Source of the DNA: Anaerococcus prevotii DSM 20548
GTDB lineage: Bacteria; Bacillota; Clostridia; Tissierellales; Peptoniphilaceae
NCBI RefSeq assembly: GCF_000024105.1
Contig: NC_013171.1
Location: 248,001 to 312,000 of the forward strand
DNA: 64,000 nt
Direction of reading: 5' to 3'
Shown here: piece after piece, positions 37,133 to 45,850 of the stretch
Position numbering within the stretch: position 1 is the stretch's first letter
Layout: every line of letters begins with the position of its first letter
Made by a program: the position numbers and the translations under genes
Notes under the pieces: generated by a model
The model's input: only the letters and a program-made list of their open reading frames with translations
Database searches by the model: none
Told to the model about the DNA's origin: nothing

Positions 37133-38203
37133 ATGATTAATATTGAAAATCTGAACAAAGTTTATGAAAATGGTTACGAGGCCTTAAAGTCTATCAACTT
37201 AGATATAGAAGATGGAGCCTTGGTTACTCTCCTAGGTCCTTCTGGTTGCGGTAAGTCTACTATACTAAACATAATAGCGGGCATCCTTGATCCGACAAAG
37301 GGAGATATCAAGTTTGATGGAGAAAGCGTAATAAACAAACACCCCAAGGACCGTGATATCGGCATGGTTTTCCAAAACTACGCCCTCTATCCTCACATGA
37401 CAGTCCTAGAAAATATTATCTTTCCACTTACAGTTGGAGATAAGAAAGTAAAAAAGCAAGAAGCGATCAAGATTGCCCAAAAATACATGGATCTTGCCTA
37501 TATTGGAGAGATAAAGGATAAAAAGCCAGGACAAATCTCTGGTGGCCAACAACAAAGAGTCGCCATAGCCCGTGCCCTTATCCAAAATCCAAAGACCCTT
37601 CTCCTAGATGAGCCTTTAAGTAACCTAGATGCTAGACTTAGATTATCTATCAGAGAAGAGATTAGAAATATAGTAAAGGAAGTTGGAGTAACTACGATTT
37701 TTGTAACTCACGACCAGGAAGAGGCTCTTTCCATATCTGATTACATAGCCTTGATGGACAAGGGAGTTATCCAACAATACGACAAGCCACAAAATCTCTA
37801 CCTTGATCCAGCAAATCTCTTTGTTGCGAAATTTATAGGAAATCCTATTATAAATATTTTTGAATTTGAAAAGAAGGGTGATGACCTAATTTCGTCAGAT
37901 CTAAAGCTTAAGCTAGAGGATTTCGAGAAAGAAAGATTTAAAAAAGAGTTAAAGGATGGAGATTACCTAGTAGGCATTAGGCCAGAGCACTTCATCCTTG
38001 ATAATGAGAGTGATATCAGGGTGAAGGTTGATTCTATAGAGATGATTGGAAGATATATGATCCTTCACTTCGACTTAGACGATGTATCTTCTAAGATGAT
38101 AGTAGATAGCAAGCTTAAGATTAAAGCAGGCGATGAGATAGGAATTTATATAGACTATCCATCAATTTATATTTTTGAAGAAGACGGAAGTAGGGTTTAC
38201 TAA
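37133..38203 (+). CDS. ugpC: ABC importer ATPase, UgpC type
   Basis: 356 residues, MalK/UgpC group. Walker [10 protein letters not shown], signature [14 protein letters not shown], Walker [16 protein letters not shown], switch His [11 protein letters not shown]. The C-terminal regulatory domain (about 235-356) is somewhat shorter than in the MsmK copy at 26945. RBS AAAGAGG lies just after the truncated membrane gene. It starts a four-gene importer operon; its stop overlaps the permease start by one base. Confidence 0.88.
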   Translation: MINIENLNKVYENGYEALKSINLDIEDGALVTLLGPSGCGKSTILNIIAGILDPTKGDIKFDGESVINKHPKDRDIGMVFQNYALYPHMTVLENIIFPLTVGDKKVKKQEAIKIAQKYMDLAYIGEIKDKKPGQISGGQQQRVAIARALIQNPKTLLLDEPLSNLDARLRLSIREEIRNIVKEVGVTTIFVTHDQEEALSISDYIALMDKGVIQQYDKPQNLYLDPANLFVAKFIGNPIINIFEFEKKGDDLISSDLKLKLEDFEKERFKKELKDGDYLVGIRPEHFILDNESDIRVKVDSIEMIGRYMILHFDLDDVSSKMIVDSKLKIKAGDEIGIYIDYPSIYIFEEDGSRVY

Positions 38204-39084
38204 TGAAAAAGCTTAAGTATTCTGCAGAAAAAAACAACAAGGCTTGGCTATATCTGGCCCCAGCCCTTGTATCTATCCTTGTATTTTCTGTCTATCCTTT
38301 GTTTAGGACCTTTGTGATGAGTATGCAAAATAACAACATACTCGCACCTAGCTTTGTAGGCCTTTCAAATTTTCCGATTGTATTAAAAGACCCTCTATTT
38401 AAGAGGGCTATGATAAACACCTTAATATATGCGGTAACAGTTGTTCCCTTATCAATAATTATATCTATGCTTATAGCCCTAGTCCTAAATACCAATATCA
38501 AGGGAGGTAAGTTCTTCGAGACCTTGTTCTTTATCCCTTACCTAACCAGCGTTATAGCTATAGGTATTGTGTTTAGATATTTATTCCACGGCCAATACGG
38601 TTTTATCAATTATGTCCTAGGATTTGTTGGTCTTGGACCGATAGACTTTCTAAATGATCCTGATTATAATATGACAGCCCTTATAATTTTTGGTGTATGG
38701 AACGCCTTGGCCTTTAATATTATAGTAATACTCGCAGGTCTTAGGTCAATTGATAAAAATTATTACAAGGTTGCTGAGATGTTTGGAGCAAGTAGCTGGG
38801 AGCAATTTAGGAAGATCACCCTCCCACAGCTTAAGTCAATCATTACCTTCTTGTTTTTGACAAGTTTTATCACAGCCTTTAAGGTCTACAATTCAATCTT
38901 TGCCCTCTTTAATGGCAGGGCAGGTGTCGGCAATAGACTTGTAACTGCGGTATTTTATATCTACAACAAGTTCTATGTGGAATACAGATACGGTCAGGCT
39001 ATGGCTGCAGGAGTGATTTTATTCTTATTCCTCCTCTTACTTACTTTCTTACAGAAGAAGGCAATAGAAAGGTTGGCAAAATAA
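38203..39084 (+). CDS. ugpA: ABC importer permease 1, UgpA type
   Basis: 293 residues with six helices (YLAPALVSILVFSVYPLF first). The EAA-like loop reads YYKVAEMFGASSWEQFRK. It overlaps both neighbours by one base (TAATG), so translation is coupled throughout. It should form the channel with the next gene. The assignment to glycerol-3-phosphate follows from the binding protein at the end of the operon; other sugar-type substrates are possible. Confidence 0.85.
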   Translation: MKKLKYSAEKNNKAWLYLAPALVSILVFSVYPLFRTFVMSMQNNNILAPSFVGLSNFPIVLKDPLFKRAMINTLIYAVTVVPLSIIISMLIALVLNTNIKGGKFFETLFFIPYLTSVIAIGIVFRYLFHGQYGFINYVLGFVGLGPIDFLNDPDYNMTALIIFGVWNALAFNIIVILAGLRSIDKNYYKVAEMFGASSWEQFRKITLPQLKSIITFLFLTSFITAFKVYNSIFALFNGRAGVGNRLVTAVFYIYNKFYVEYRYGQAMAAGVILFLFLLLLTFLQKKAIERLAK

Positions 39085-39902
39085 TGCAAAAAGTTTTAAG
39101 AATAATTGGATATATTTTTGTTGTAATCATGGCGATTATTACAGTATTTCCATTTCTTTATATGATTTCATCATCGCTAATGAGCTTTCAAGAAGTAACG
39201 AGCATTCCGCCTAAGCTTCTTCCACAAAAGCCAATATTTTCAAATTACGTCGAGGCTATGAAGGTTGCTCCTTTTGGGAGGTATTTTCTAAATACAGTTT
39301 TTGTATCTTTGACCAATACCATAGTTACTTTGATAACTACAACCCTTGCGGCCTTTGCCCTAAACTTTTGTAATTTCAAATACAAAAAACTCCTAGAAGC
39401 CTTCATGCTATCGCTCCTAATGATTCCTTTTGAGATTATAATCTTTACTAACTTTTCAACAATTGCAAGATTAGGACTCATAGATACTTATACTGCCCTT
39501 ATAATTCCTTTTTTGGCATCAGTATTTTATATCTTTTACCTAAAGGAATTTCTCAAATCTATTCCGATGGATTTCTACAAGGCAGCTAAGGTCGATGGGG
39601 CAAGTGACTTTGAGTTTATTAGAAAAGTAATGATTCCTATGAGCAAGTCAAATCTCTTTACCATAGGGCTCTTAAACTTTATTACAGGATGGAACTCCTT
39701 CTTGTGGCCAATCCTTGTTACAAATACCACAGAGATGCGACTTATATCAAATGGTCTATCAGCCTTCGCTACTGAAGCAGGCCAGTTAATTCACCTTCAA
39801 ATGGCAGCAAGTACTATTACTATAATGCCAATTTTAATATTATATTTCCTCTTTAGAAAACAAATCTTAAGCGGTGTTTCCTACGGGGGTATCAAAAGAT
39901 AG
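39084..39902 (+). CDS. ugpE: ABC importer permease 2, UgpE type
   Basis: 272 residues, six helices, with the loop FYKAAKVDGASDFEFIRK for ATPase docking and the typical ending ILSGVSYGGIKR. It partners UgpA. A near-consensus TATAAT at 39913-39918, just after its stop, may give extra transcription of the binding-protein gene. Confidence 0.85.
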   Translation: MQKVLRIIGYIFVVIMAIITVFPFLYMISSSLMSFQEVTSIPPKLLPQKPIFSNYVEAMKVAPFGRYFLNTVFVSLTNTIVTLITTTLAAFALNFCNFKYKKLLEAFMLSLLMIPFEIIIFTNFSTIARLGLIDTYTALIIPFLASVFYIFYLKEFLKSIPMDFYKAAKVDGASDFEFIRKVMIPMSKSNLFTIGLLNFITGWNSFLWPILVTNTTEMRLISNGLSAFATEAGQLIHLQMAASTITIMPILILYFLFRKQILSGVSYGGIKR

Positions 39903-39951
39903 AAAAAGGGTATATAATATTAGTGAAGGAAAATATAACAAAGGAGATTTT

Positions 39952-41271
39952 ATGAAAAAGAAATTATCGTTGTTAATGGCTCTAGTTTTGTCACTAGGAG
40001 TATTCACAGCATGCGGATCTAATGAAAACACAAGTGAAGAAAAGGCAGACAGCAAGGTAGAAGAAAGTGCTGATCAAGTTAAAGATGACAAGAAGGAAGA
40101 AGGAAAAGAAGAAGATAAGGCAGGAGGTCAAACAGAAATAGTATTCTGGCACGCTATGGGTGGAGGTCAAGGAGAAGCTCTTGAAAATTTGACCAAGAAG
40201 TTTGAAGAAGAAAATCCAAACATCAAGGTTACTCTTCAAGGTCAAGGAAAATACGGAGACTTAAACCAAATCCTCGTTGCATCAATGCAATCACCTAAAG
40301 ACCTTCCAACAATAACTCAAGCTTATCCTGACTGGATGCTTCAATTCAAAGACGCTAATATGATAGCAGATCTTACAGACTATGTTAAAAAAGACATGGA
40401 TGATTATGATGATATCTTGCCAGGAGTAAGAGATGAGTTAGAAAAAGATGGCAAGATTGAAGCTCTACCATTTAACAAATCAACAGAAGTATTCTGGTAT
40501 AACAAAAATCTTTATGATGAACTAGGACTAAAAGAGCCTACAAGTTTTGAAGAGCTAAAAGAAAATGCTAAGAAAATTTACGAAGCAAAAGGAATCCCTG
40601 GGGCAGGATTTGATTCACTATCAAACTTCTACCTAACATATCTAAAAAACAAGGGAATCGAATTTGATGAAAATCTAGACCCTGCTTCAGCTGAATCTAT
40701 CGAAGCTGTTGAATATTATCTAGAAGGTATCAAAGAAGGATACTTTAGAATAGCAGGGACAGACCAACACTTATCTGGTCCGTTTGCAAACGAACAAGTT
40801 GGTTCATTTGTAGGATCAAACGCTGGTGAAGTATATGTAAAAGAAGCTCTAAACGATAAATTCGAATATGCTGCAGCTCCTTACCCAGCAAAAGAAGCCT
40901 TCCAACAAGGTACAAATATTTACATGTTTGACAAGGCAAGTGATGAAGAAAAACAAGCAGCATTTAAATACATGCAATTTTTAGCTAGCAAGGATTCACA
41001 AGTTGAATTTGCTATAGCTACAGGTTACATGCCAGCAAGAAAATCTGCAGTTGAAGATGAAACTTACAAATCATCTGATTCAAAAATCGCACCAATTCTT
41101 GATAAGGCAAGTGAAAAACTATTCTCTAGACCACTTGCTCCAGGCAGCCAACAAGCCTACAATGACGTAGCAAGTTTACTTGAAAGCATCCTTTCAAATC
41201 CAAATGCAGACGTTAAGGCAGAGCTTGAAGCATTCGCGCCACAATTTAAGGCAGACTTTGAAGCTCAATAA
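39952..41271 (+). CDS. ugpB: Substrate-binding lipoprotein, UgpB-like
   Basis: 439 residues from ATG 39952 (AAGGAG upstream; the earlier start at 39874 lies in ugpE). Signal peptide with lipobox FTAC, then an acidic/lysine linker to about residue 60. The binding domain has VFWHAMGGGQGEALE and ALPFNKSTEVFWYNKN, both close to the glycerol-3-phosphate binding protein UgpB, and FANEQVGSFVGSNAGE. It should load the UgpAE channel with glycerol-3-phosphate or its diesters. Moderate certainty on substrate. Confidence 0.8.
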   Translation: MKKKLSLLMALVLSLGVFTACGSNENTSEEKADSKVEESADQVKDDKKEEGKEEDKAGGQTEIVFWHAMGGGQGEALENLTKKFEEENPNIKVTLQGQGKYGDLNQILVASMQSPKDLPTITQAYPDWMLQFKDANMIADLTDYVKKDMDDYDDILPGVRDELEKDGKIEALPFNKSTEVFWYNKNLYDELGLKEPTSFEELKENAKKIYEAKGIPGAGFDSLSNFYLTYLKNKGIEFDENLDPASAESIEAVEYYLEGIKEGYFRIAGTDQHLSGPFANEQVGSFVGSNAGEVYVKEALNDKFEYAAAPYPAKEAFQQGTNIYMFDKASDEEKQAAFKYMQFLASKDSQVEFAIATGYMPARKSAVEDETYKSSDSKIAPILDKASEKLFSRPLAPGSQQAYNDVASLLESILSNPNADVKAELEAFAPQFKADFEAQ

Positions 41272-41280
41272 AAATTACAG

Positions 41281-41315
41281 AAAAACAGGCGAGAAATAAG
41301 AATCTTGCCTGTTTT
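41281..41315. terminator. Terminator of the ugp operon
   Basis: AAAACAGGC-G-AGA and TCT-T-GCCTGTTTT form the stem. T residues follow on the plus strand and A residues precede it, so it may also end the minus-strand gene at 41319. Confidence 0.85.
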
Positions 41316-41318
41316 AAA

Positions 41319-41573
41319 TTACTCAATATCTAGTTTGAGCTGGATATTATATTCGTCTTTTATCTTTTCAATAAGCCTTCTCGCAACCTCTTCCATATCC
41401 TCATTCCTCAGAATTTCTTCCGTCTTTACCTTATCATAGGGGAGTAGGACATAAGATATCTTACTATTTTTGATAATTGCAGCATAACCATTTTGATCAG
41501 CCGCCCTCCTTATCTTCGAAAAATTAGAATTAGCTTCGGACATGGTATATAGGTTTTCATCAGAAAATTTCAT
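41319..41573 (-). CDS. Orphan Phd/YefM-type antitoxin
   Basis: 84 residues. The N-terminal DNA-binding part has the Phd/YefM look (TMSEANSNFSKIRRAADQNG, cited in full at 20 residues, followed by AAIIKNSKISYVLLPYD). The C-terminal helix (EEVARRLIEKIKDEY) would be the toxin-binding arm. No RelE, Doc or other toxin gene is next to it on either side, so it is an orphan or acts on a toxin elsewhere. It faces the ugp operon and ends at its terminator. Confidence 0.75.
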   Translation of the reverse strand: MKFSDENLYTMSEANSNFSKIRRAADQNGYAAIIKNSKISYVLLPYDKVKTEEILRNEDMEEVARRLIEKIKDEYNIQLKLDIE

Positions 41574-41711
41574 AAGAGCCTCCTATATAGCTTATATCCT
41601 AATTGAAGATAATTAATCATCTATATAAAGTAAAAAGGCAATAAGGATCTAGTCCTTAATTTTTGGCTAGTATTTTAATATTAAAAACATTCCTTAAGTA
41701 AACTTATGCAA

Positions 41712-41729
41712 AGAAAAAGCCAAAGGCTT
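41712..41729 (-). terminator. Terminator of the FMN-binding lipoprotein gene
   Basis: On the minus strand AAGCC-TTT-GGCTT is followed by TTTCTTT, 22 bases after the stop at 41752. Confidence 0.65.
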
Positions 41730-41751
41730 GTGTGCCCTTGACTTAATAGAT

Positions 41752-42882
41752 TTATTTTTTTGCAGCATCTACTATAAGTTGTAGGTAGTTTGCAGTATCT
41801 TTTAGGGTTGCTCCTGTTACAGAATCAATTGTTCCGTCTTCATTTTTTGCTGCTATAGCTTCTTCAATTTCTGCTGCAGTCTTACCAGAAATAAATTTTT
41901 CGATTGCTTCAAAGTTGTCCTTGATTGAAACTGTTGATTGAGCTTTTTCTGTCATTAGAGCAGAATACTTATCATTGTTTTCAAGCTTAGAAACTAGGAC
42001 TTTGTTGCTGTCAGCATAGCCTTGAGTAAAGTCATCTTCTGCATTTGTAATTCCTTCAGCATCTTCCATGTATTGGAATTCGTCGAAGCTTGCTGCGATG
42101 ATCTTGTCGCCTTCCATAGCTAGGACGCAGTCAGCGAATGATTTTTCTCCGTGAGGAGCTCCTGTTATAGCCTTGAATGTAATATCCTCTGGATTTTCTG
42201 CGTGTCCTACTGATACGAATTGGTCATCTCTTGCAACTGCAGTTACGTAGTTTAGTAGGGCAGGAGTTGACTTAAATGTTGCTCCTGTTACAGCCTCGAT
42301 TATTTCGTCTTCACTCTTGTCTTTTAGGAATGTTTCAACTTCTTCGATTGTCTTACCCTTTACGAACTGAGATATTCCTTCGTAAGTTTCCTTAAGACTT
42401 GTAGGAGATCCTGCTTCTTTCATTTCTGATGAGTATTGTTCTTCGTTATCCATCTTTGAAATAAGGACTTTACCTTCAGCAGTTCCTTCTCCAAATCCCT
42501 TATCAGAATTTGCTACGGCCTCATATCCTTTATCAGCGCCAGCGTATTGGTATTCATCGATAGATACGCCGACAATCTTATCTCCGCTTGTTGCAACAAC
42601 TATACGTGGGAAGGATCTTGCTCCTTCGCTTTTTGGATATCCTCTGTGAAGAATTACATTGCCTTCAGCTTGTTCAGCATTTTCTGGCTTAACTTCTTCA
42701 ACCTTTTCTTCTTCCTTGTCGGCTTCTTCTTTGTTATCAGTAGCCTTATCGTCTTTGTTTTCGGCAGATTCTTCTACCTTAGTATCTTCTTTCTTGTCAG
42801 CTTCGTTGTCAGCTGTGTTTCCACATGCGCTTAGGACAAGAGCTGTCGCAAGCATAAGAGATGCTATATTAAATTTTTTCAT
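41752..42882 (-). CDS. Lipoprotein with two FMN-binding domains
   Basis: 376 residues. Signal peptide and lipobox (LSAC, C20), a long Glu/Lys linker (21-73), then two repeats of about 140 residues. Each repeat ends with a flavinylation-like site: EAVTGAT (T202) and DSVTGAT (T359); the second matches Dxx[ST]GAT exactly. Family members of this kind receive FMN on the threonine from ApbE and carry electrons outside the membrane, as PplA does in Listeria extracellular electron transfer. Own promoter and terminator, so it is a single-gene unit. No ApbE, Ndh2 or EET membrane genes lie in the window. Confidence 0.82.
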   Translation of the reverse strand: MKKFNIASLMLATALVLSACGNTADNEADKKEDTKVEESAENKDDKATDNKEEADKEEEKVEEVKPENAEQAEGNVILHRGYPKSEGARSFPRIVVATSGDKIVGVSIDEYQYAGADKGYEAVANSDKGFGEGTAEGKVLISKMDNEEQYSSEMKEAGSPTSLKETYEGISQFVKGKTIEEVETFLKDKSEDEIIEAVTGATFKSTPALLNYVTAVARDDQFVSVGHAENPEDITFKAITGAPHGEKSFADCVLAMEGDKIIAASFDEFQYMEDAEGITNAEDDFTQGYADSNKVLVSKLENNDKYSALMTEKAQSTVSIKDNFEAIEKFISGKTAAEIEEAIAAKNEDGTIDSVTGATLKDTANYLQLIVDAAKK

Positions 42883-42920
42883 TAGTTTCCCTCCTAATAT
42901 ATTAAAAATTCCTAACTAAT

Positions 42921-42948
42921 ATTATATTTTAATCGATAAAGTTTGCAA
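42921..42948 (-). promoter_or_regulatory. Promoter of the FMN-binding lipoprotein gene
   Basis: On the minus strand TTGCAA, 16-base spacer, TATAAT; the -10 lies about 40 bases before the start codon, which has a GGAGG-type RBS. Confidence 0.6.
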
Positions 42949-42989
42949 GTTTAAGGAATGGTAAGCTTTTCTTTTGCTATAAAATTTGG

Positions 42990-43072
42990 TATAATTAAGA
43001 TATAAAATTAAAGATGTTGGCTGGGCTAATTGATTATAGGTAGTTTTTTGAGAAAGAAACTGCCTTTTTTTT
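42990..43072 (+). promoter_or_regulatory. arcA promoter and leader with internal terminator
   Basis: TATAAT at 42990-42995 with poor -35 suggests a start near 43002. Within the leader, GGTAGTTT (43039-43046) and AAACTGCC (43057-43064) form a stem followed by eight T (43065-43072), about 20 bases before the arcA start. This is a complete intrinsic terminator between promoter and gene, so arcA is either controlled by attenuation or has an unseen promoter further down. Confidence 0.6.
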
Positions 43073-43093
43073 AAGGATATTTAAGGAGAAATT

Positions 43094-44299
43094 ATGAAAA
43101 ATATCAATGTAAATAACGAAATCAACAAACTCAAGAAGGTCCTCGTTCACAGACCTGGAGATGAACTTCTAAATCTTACACCAAATGCCTTGGACGAGTT
43201 ACTCTTTGATGACATACCGGACCTGGACAAGGCCAAGGAAGAGCACGACGCATTTGCTCAAATTTTTAGAAATGAGGGAGTAGAGGTAGTTTATCTTGAA
43301 GACTTGATGGCAGAGACTCTCAAAGATAGTAAGGACCTCAAAGAAAAATTCCTTGACCAATACCTAAAAGAGGCAGATATAGATGATGACCTAGTCCTTA
43401 GTGAGGCGAGAAAGCTCTTAGCTTCTATCAAAGACGAGAAAGAATTCGTCCTAAAAACTATGGCAGGTCTTACCCTAAATGAGTTAGGAATCAAAAATGA
43501 CCACGTCTTATTTGACTATAAATACACTGCTATAAATCCCATGCCAAACCTTTACTTTACTAGAGATCCCTTCTCCACAATAGGAAAGGGAGTATCCATC
43601 AACACAATGTATTCAGTGACAAGATCAAGAGAGACTATCTATGCTGACTACATATTTAACCACCACAAGGATTACAAGGGTACTAAGAATTATTATGGTA
43701 GGGGAAAGAAATACCATATCGAAGGCGGAGATATATTAAATATCAACGAGAAGCTCTTGATGATAGGTATTAGCCAAAGGACTCAGCTTGCTGCCATCAA
43801 GGACCTAGCTCATAATATCTTATTTGATGAGGAATCTAAAATAGAAGAAATAATTGCAATAAACATCCCTAATGAAAGAGCCTACATGCACTTAGATACT
43901 GTCTTTACTCAAATCGATTACGACACCTTCACCTACCATCCTGGAATAATTTCTACCTTCCATGCTATTAAATTTAGCAAAAAAGACGATAAGATCGTAG
44001 AAGATATAATAGAAAAATCCTTAGACGACCTCTTAAAAGATTCTCTAAAGCTCGATGAAATAAAACTTCTCCCTTGCGGGGGAGGAGATCCTATAGCAGC
44101 CCTTAGAGAACAATGGACAGACGGATCAAATACCCTAGCTATTGCTCCAGGTAAGGTAATTGTTTATAAGAGAAATACCGTAACTAATCAAATGCTTGAG
44201 CTAAATGGCATAGAAGTAATAAAGCTTGACTCATCAACCCTAACAGTAGGTAGGGGAGGACCAAGATGTATGTCCATGCCACTTGTAAGAGAAGACTAA
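43094..44299 (+). CDS. arcA: Arginine deiminase
   Basis: 401-residue enzyme converting arginine to citrulline and ammonia, the first step of the ADI pathway that yields ATP and raises pH. Key parts: N-terminal VHRPGDELLNLTP, NLYFTRDPFS, the HIEGGDILN acid/His region, HLDTVFTQID, and the catalytic cysteine C392 in RGGPRCMSMPL. Length normal. arcB and arcC are not adjacent; only a terminator-like short hairpin and a small gene follow. RBS is TAAGGAG. It is controlled at least by the leader terminator described upstream. Confidence 0.95.
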   Translation: MKNINVNNEINKLKKVLVHRPGDELLNLTPNALDELLFDDIPDLDKAKEEHDAFAQIFRNEGVEVVYLEDLMAETLKDSKDLKEKFLDQYLKEADIDDDLVLSEARKLLASIKDEKEFVLKTMAGLTLNELGIKNDHVLFDYKYTAINPMPNLYFTRDPFSTIGKGVSINTMYSVTRSRETIYADYIFNHHKDYKGTKNYYGRGKKYHIEGGDILNINEKLLMIGISQRTQLAAIKDLAHNILFDEESKIEEIIAINIPNERAYMHLDTVFTQIDYDTFTYHPGIISTFHAIKFSKKDDKIVEDIIEKSLDDLLKDSLKLDEIKLLPCGGGDPIAALREQWTDGSNTLAIAPGKVIVYKRNTVTNQMLELNGIEVIKLDSSTLTVGRGGPRCMSMPLVRED

Positions 44300-44441
44300 A
44301 GATAAATTAAAAATAAAAACATATAAATTAATAAAAACTAATTTGAAAATCAATAATATGGAAAGTATAATCAAGATATAGAAAGAAAGGTCAACTAGGG
44401 TAGAAAATCTACTCTTTTGAAAATTAAAGAAAGAGGCAGAA

Positions 44442-44636
44442 ATGTTTGATTATAAAAACAATAGAGGCAGAAAAGAAGAAAATACAGTAGGAAAAGTTCT
44501 ATTTACAGCTGCTGCAACAGCGGTAGGAGCTTATCTATACCTCAAAAACAACAACAAAATCGACAAAGTTAGAGATAAGGTAGACGATATAAAAGACGAA
44601 ATAATAGATGCAGTAAAAGGCGAAGACCTTTTGTAA
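44442..44636 (+). CDS. Small membrane protein, YtxH-like
   Basis: 64 residues. One likely membrane or surface helix (VGKVLFTAAATAVGAYLYL) is followed by an amphipathic charged helix (KVRDKVDDIKDEIIDAV). YtxH-like general-stress proteins have this plan, but the match is only by pattern. The RBS (AGAGGC) is weak. A strong terminator lies 20 bases after the stop. It is preceded by about 140 bases of very AT-rich sequence without other genes. Confidence 0.55.
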   Translation: MFDYKNNRGRKEENTVGKVLFTAAATAVGAYLYLKNNNKIDKVRDKVDDIKDEIIDAVKGEDLL

Positions 44637-44656
44637 TGTAGCCTACAAGGCTTTTG

Positions 44657-44697
44657 AAATCGGCAAATCCACTAAAATGAGATTTGTCGATTTTTTA
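44657..44697 (+). terminator. Terminator 1 of a terminator-rich region
   Basis: AAATCGGCAAATC and GATTTGTCGATTT (one G-T pair) with a T-run; ends the gene at 44442. Confidence 0.85.
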
Positions 44698-44758
44698 TTT
44701 AGGAAATATATATCATTAGATTATAGGTGAAAAAATCAAAAATAAGTAAAAGACAAGA

Positions 44759-44787
44759 CAGTAGTTCGCACCTACTGCCTTTTTTTT
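44759..44787 (+). terminator. Terminator 2 of the terminator-rich region
   Basis: CAGTAG-TTCGCAC-CTACTG followed by eight T. An alternative pairing of TAGGTG (about 44724) with CACCTA (44770-44775) would disrupt it. Confidence 0.7.
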
Positions 44788-44820
44788 CTTGAATCTCATG
44801 AAGATTCATACTCTACATTT

Positions 44821-44847
44821 CCTTGAAGTTTAATCAAGGGCTTTTTT
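44821..44847 (+). terminator. Terminator 3 of the terminator-rich region
   Basis: CCTTGA-AGTTTAA-TCAAGG followed by GCTTTTTT. Confidence 0.7.
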
Positions 44848-45046
44848 GGAGATTAATGAGCTTGCTTCTCTTAATGATATTTTATATTTTATACTTTAAT
44901 TTTCAAATATTTAGCTTCGTTAGAAAATAGTTTCCAACTCTTAATTTACCTATGAAGAAAGTTTTACAGTTTTTGATTAAGTATATTTACATATATTATA
45001 GAATAAATATTTTAACAAGGTACATTAATTTTAAAGGAGTTATAAT

Positions 45047-45850
45047 ATGGATATGAGCGAGATTTTAAAAATTGATAACGACTTAGATAGGAACGAAGAA
45101 TTATATAAGGTATTTGATGAAGATAAACGCCTTAAATCAAGAACTGGTCTTGTAGAAAAAATAACTACTTTAACAGAAATAGAAAAACTAATTAGTTCAG
45201 ACTCAAAAATCCTTGATGTTGGTGCTGGAACTGGAGCCTACACCCTTCCATTAGGTCAAAAAGCTTGTGAGATAGTAGCCCTTGAGCCATCATCTTCAAA
45301 TTTCAAACTTTTAGAGTCTAAGTCAAAAGCCCTTGCCAACATAAAAGTCTATAATAAGTCCTCTTATGACTTAAAAGATCTAGAATCAGATTATTTTGAT
45401 ATAGTGCTTTTATTTGGGCCAATGTATCACCTATCAAGGAAAGAAGACAGAATGGATGTCCTTAGACAGGCAAAAAGAGTGTGCAAAGATGATGGTTATA
45501 TATTAATATCTTTTATAAATCACGACACAGTCTTAATAAGCGAAACTATTAACTACAACACAAATATTTTTTCAAGTGATTCATATATTAGTGAGAAACA
45601 AAGATTAATTGATAGGCCTTTTGTATTTTTCAAATTAAAGGAAGCAAAAGAAATGATTGAAAAATCAGGCTTAACTATAAAAGAAATAGTTTCAAGCGAT
45701 GGATTTTCTGAGATTTTAAGTCAAAAATTGGAAGAAATGACGGAAAAATCATTTAATAATTATCTAGCCTTCCACCTTAATAATTGCAAAAATCCAGAAA
45801 CACTAGGAGCTAGCAACCACTTACTTTTTGTGTGTGAGAACAAAAAATGA
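45047..45850 (+). CDS. SAM-dependent methyltransferase
   Basis: 267 residues, class I Rossmann fold. Motif I is ILDVGAGTGAYTLPLG (about residues 55-70), followed by EPSSSNFKLL as the acidic end of strand 2 and YFDIVLLFGPMYHLS for the later motif. Substrate (small molecule, protein or tRNA) cannot be told. RBS AAAGGAG is good. It overlaps the acetyltransferase by four bases. Both genes are AT-richer than their surroundings and lie after a gene-poor stretch, so recent acquisition is possible. Confidence 0.85.
   Translation: MDMSEILKIDNDLDRNEELYKVFDEDKRLKSRTGLVEKITTLTEIEKLISSDSKILDVGAGTGAYTLPLGQKACEIVALEPSSSNFKLLESKSKALANIKVYNKSSYDLKDLESDYFDIVLLFGPMYHLSRKEDRMDVLRQAKRVCKDDGYILISFINHDTVLISETINYNTNIFSSDSYISEKQRLIDRPFVFFKLKEAKEMIEKSGLTIKEIVSSDGFSEILSQKLEEMTEKSFNNYLAFHLNNCKNPETLGASNHLLFVCENKK

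Larger units (their letters stand above)
44698..45046. other. Gene-free region with two further terminators
   Basis: No coding frame is supported here. It contains CAGTAG/CTACTG plus T8 (44759-44787), TTGAATCT/AGATTCA (44789-44808) and CCTTGA/TCAAGG plus T-run (44821-44847). The segment from 44718 holds GATTATAGGT and later ACTGCC plus T8, also present in the arcA leader at 43032-43072. The last 190 bases are very AT-rich and should hold the methyltransferase promoter. Confidence 0.6.

Noticed and set aside
42547-42919. Ser/Phe-rich frames opposite the FMN lipoprotein linker
   Set aside because: They are the complement of Glu/Lys codon runs, which give Ser/Phe/Leu by chance.
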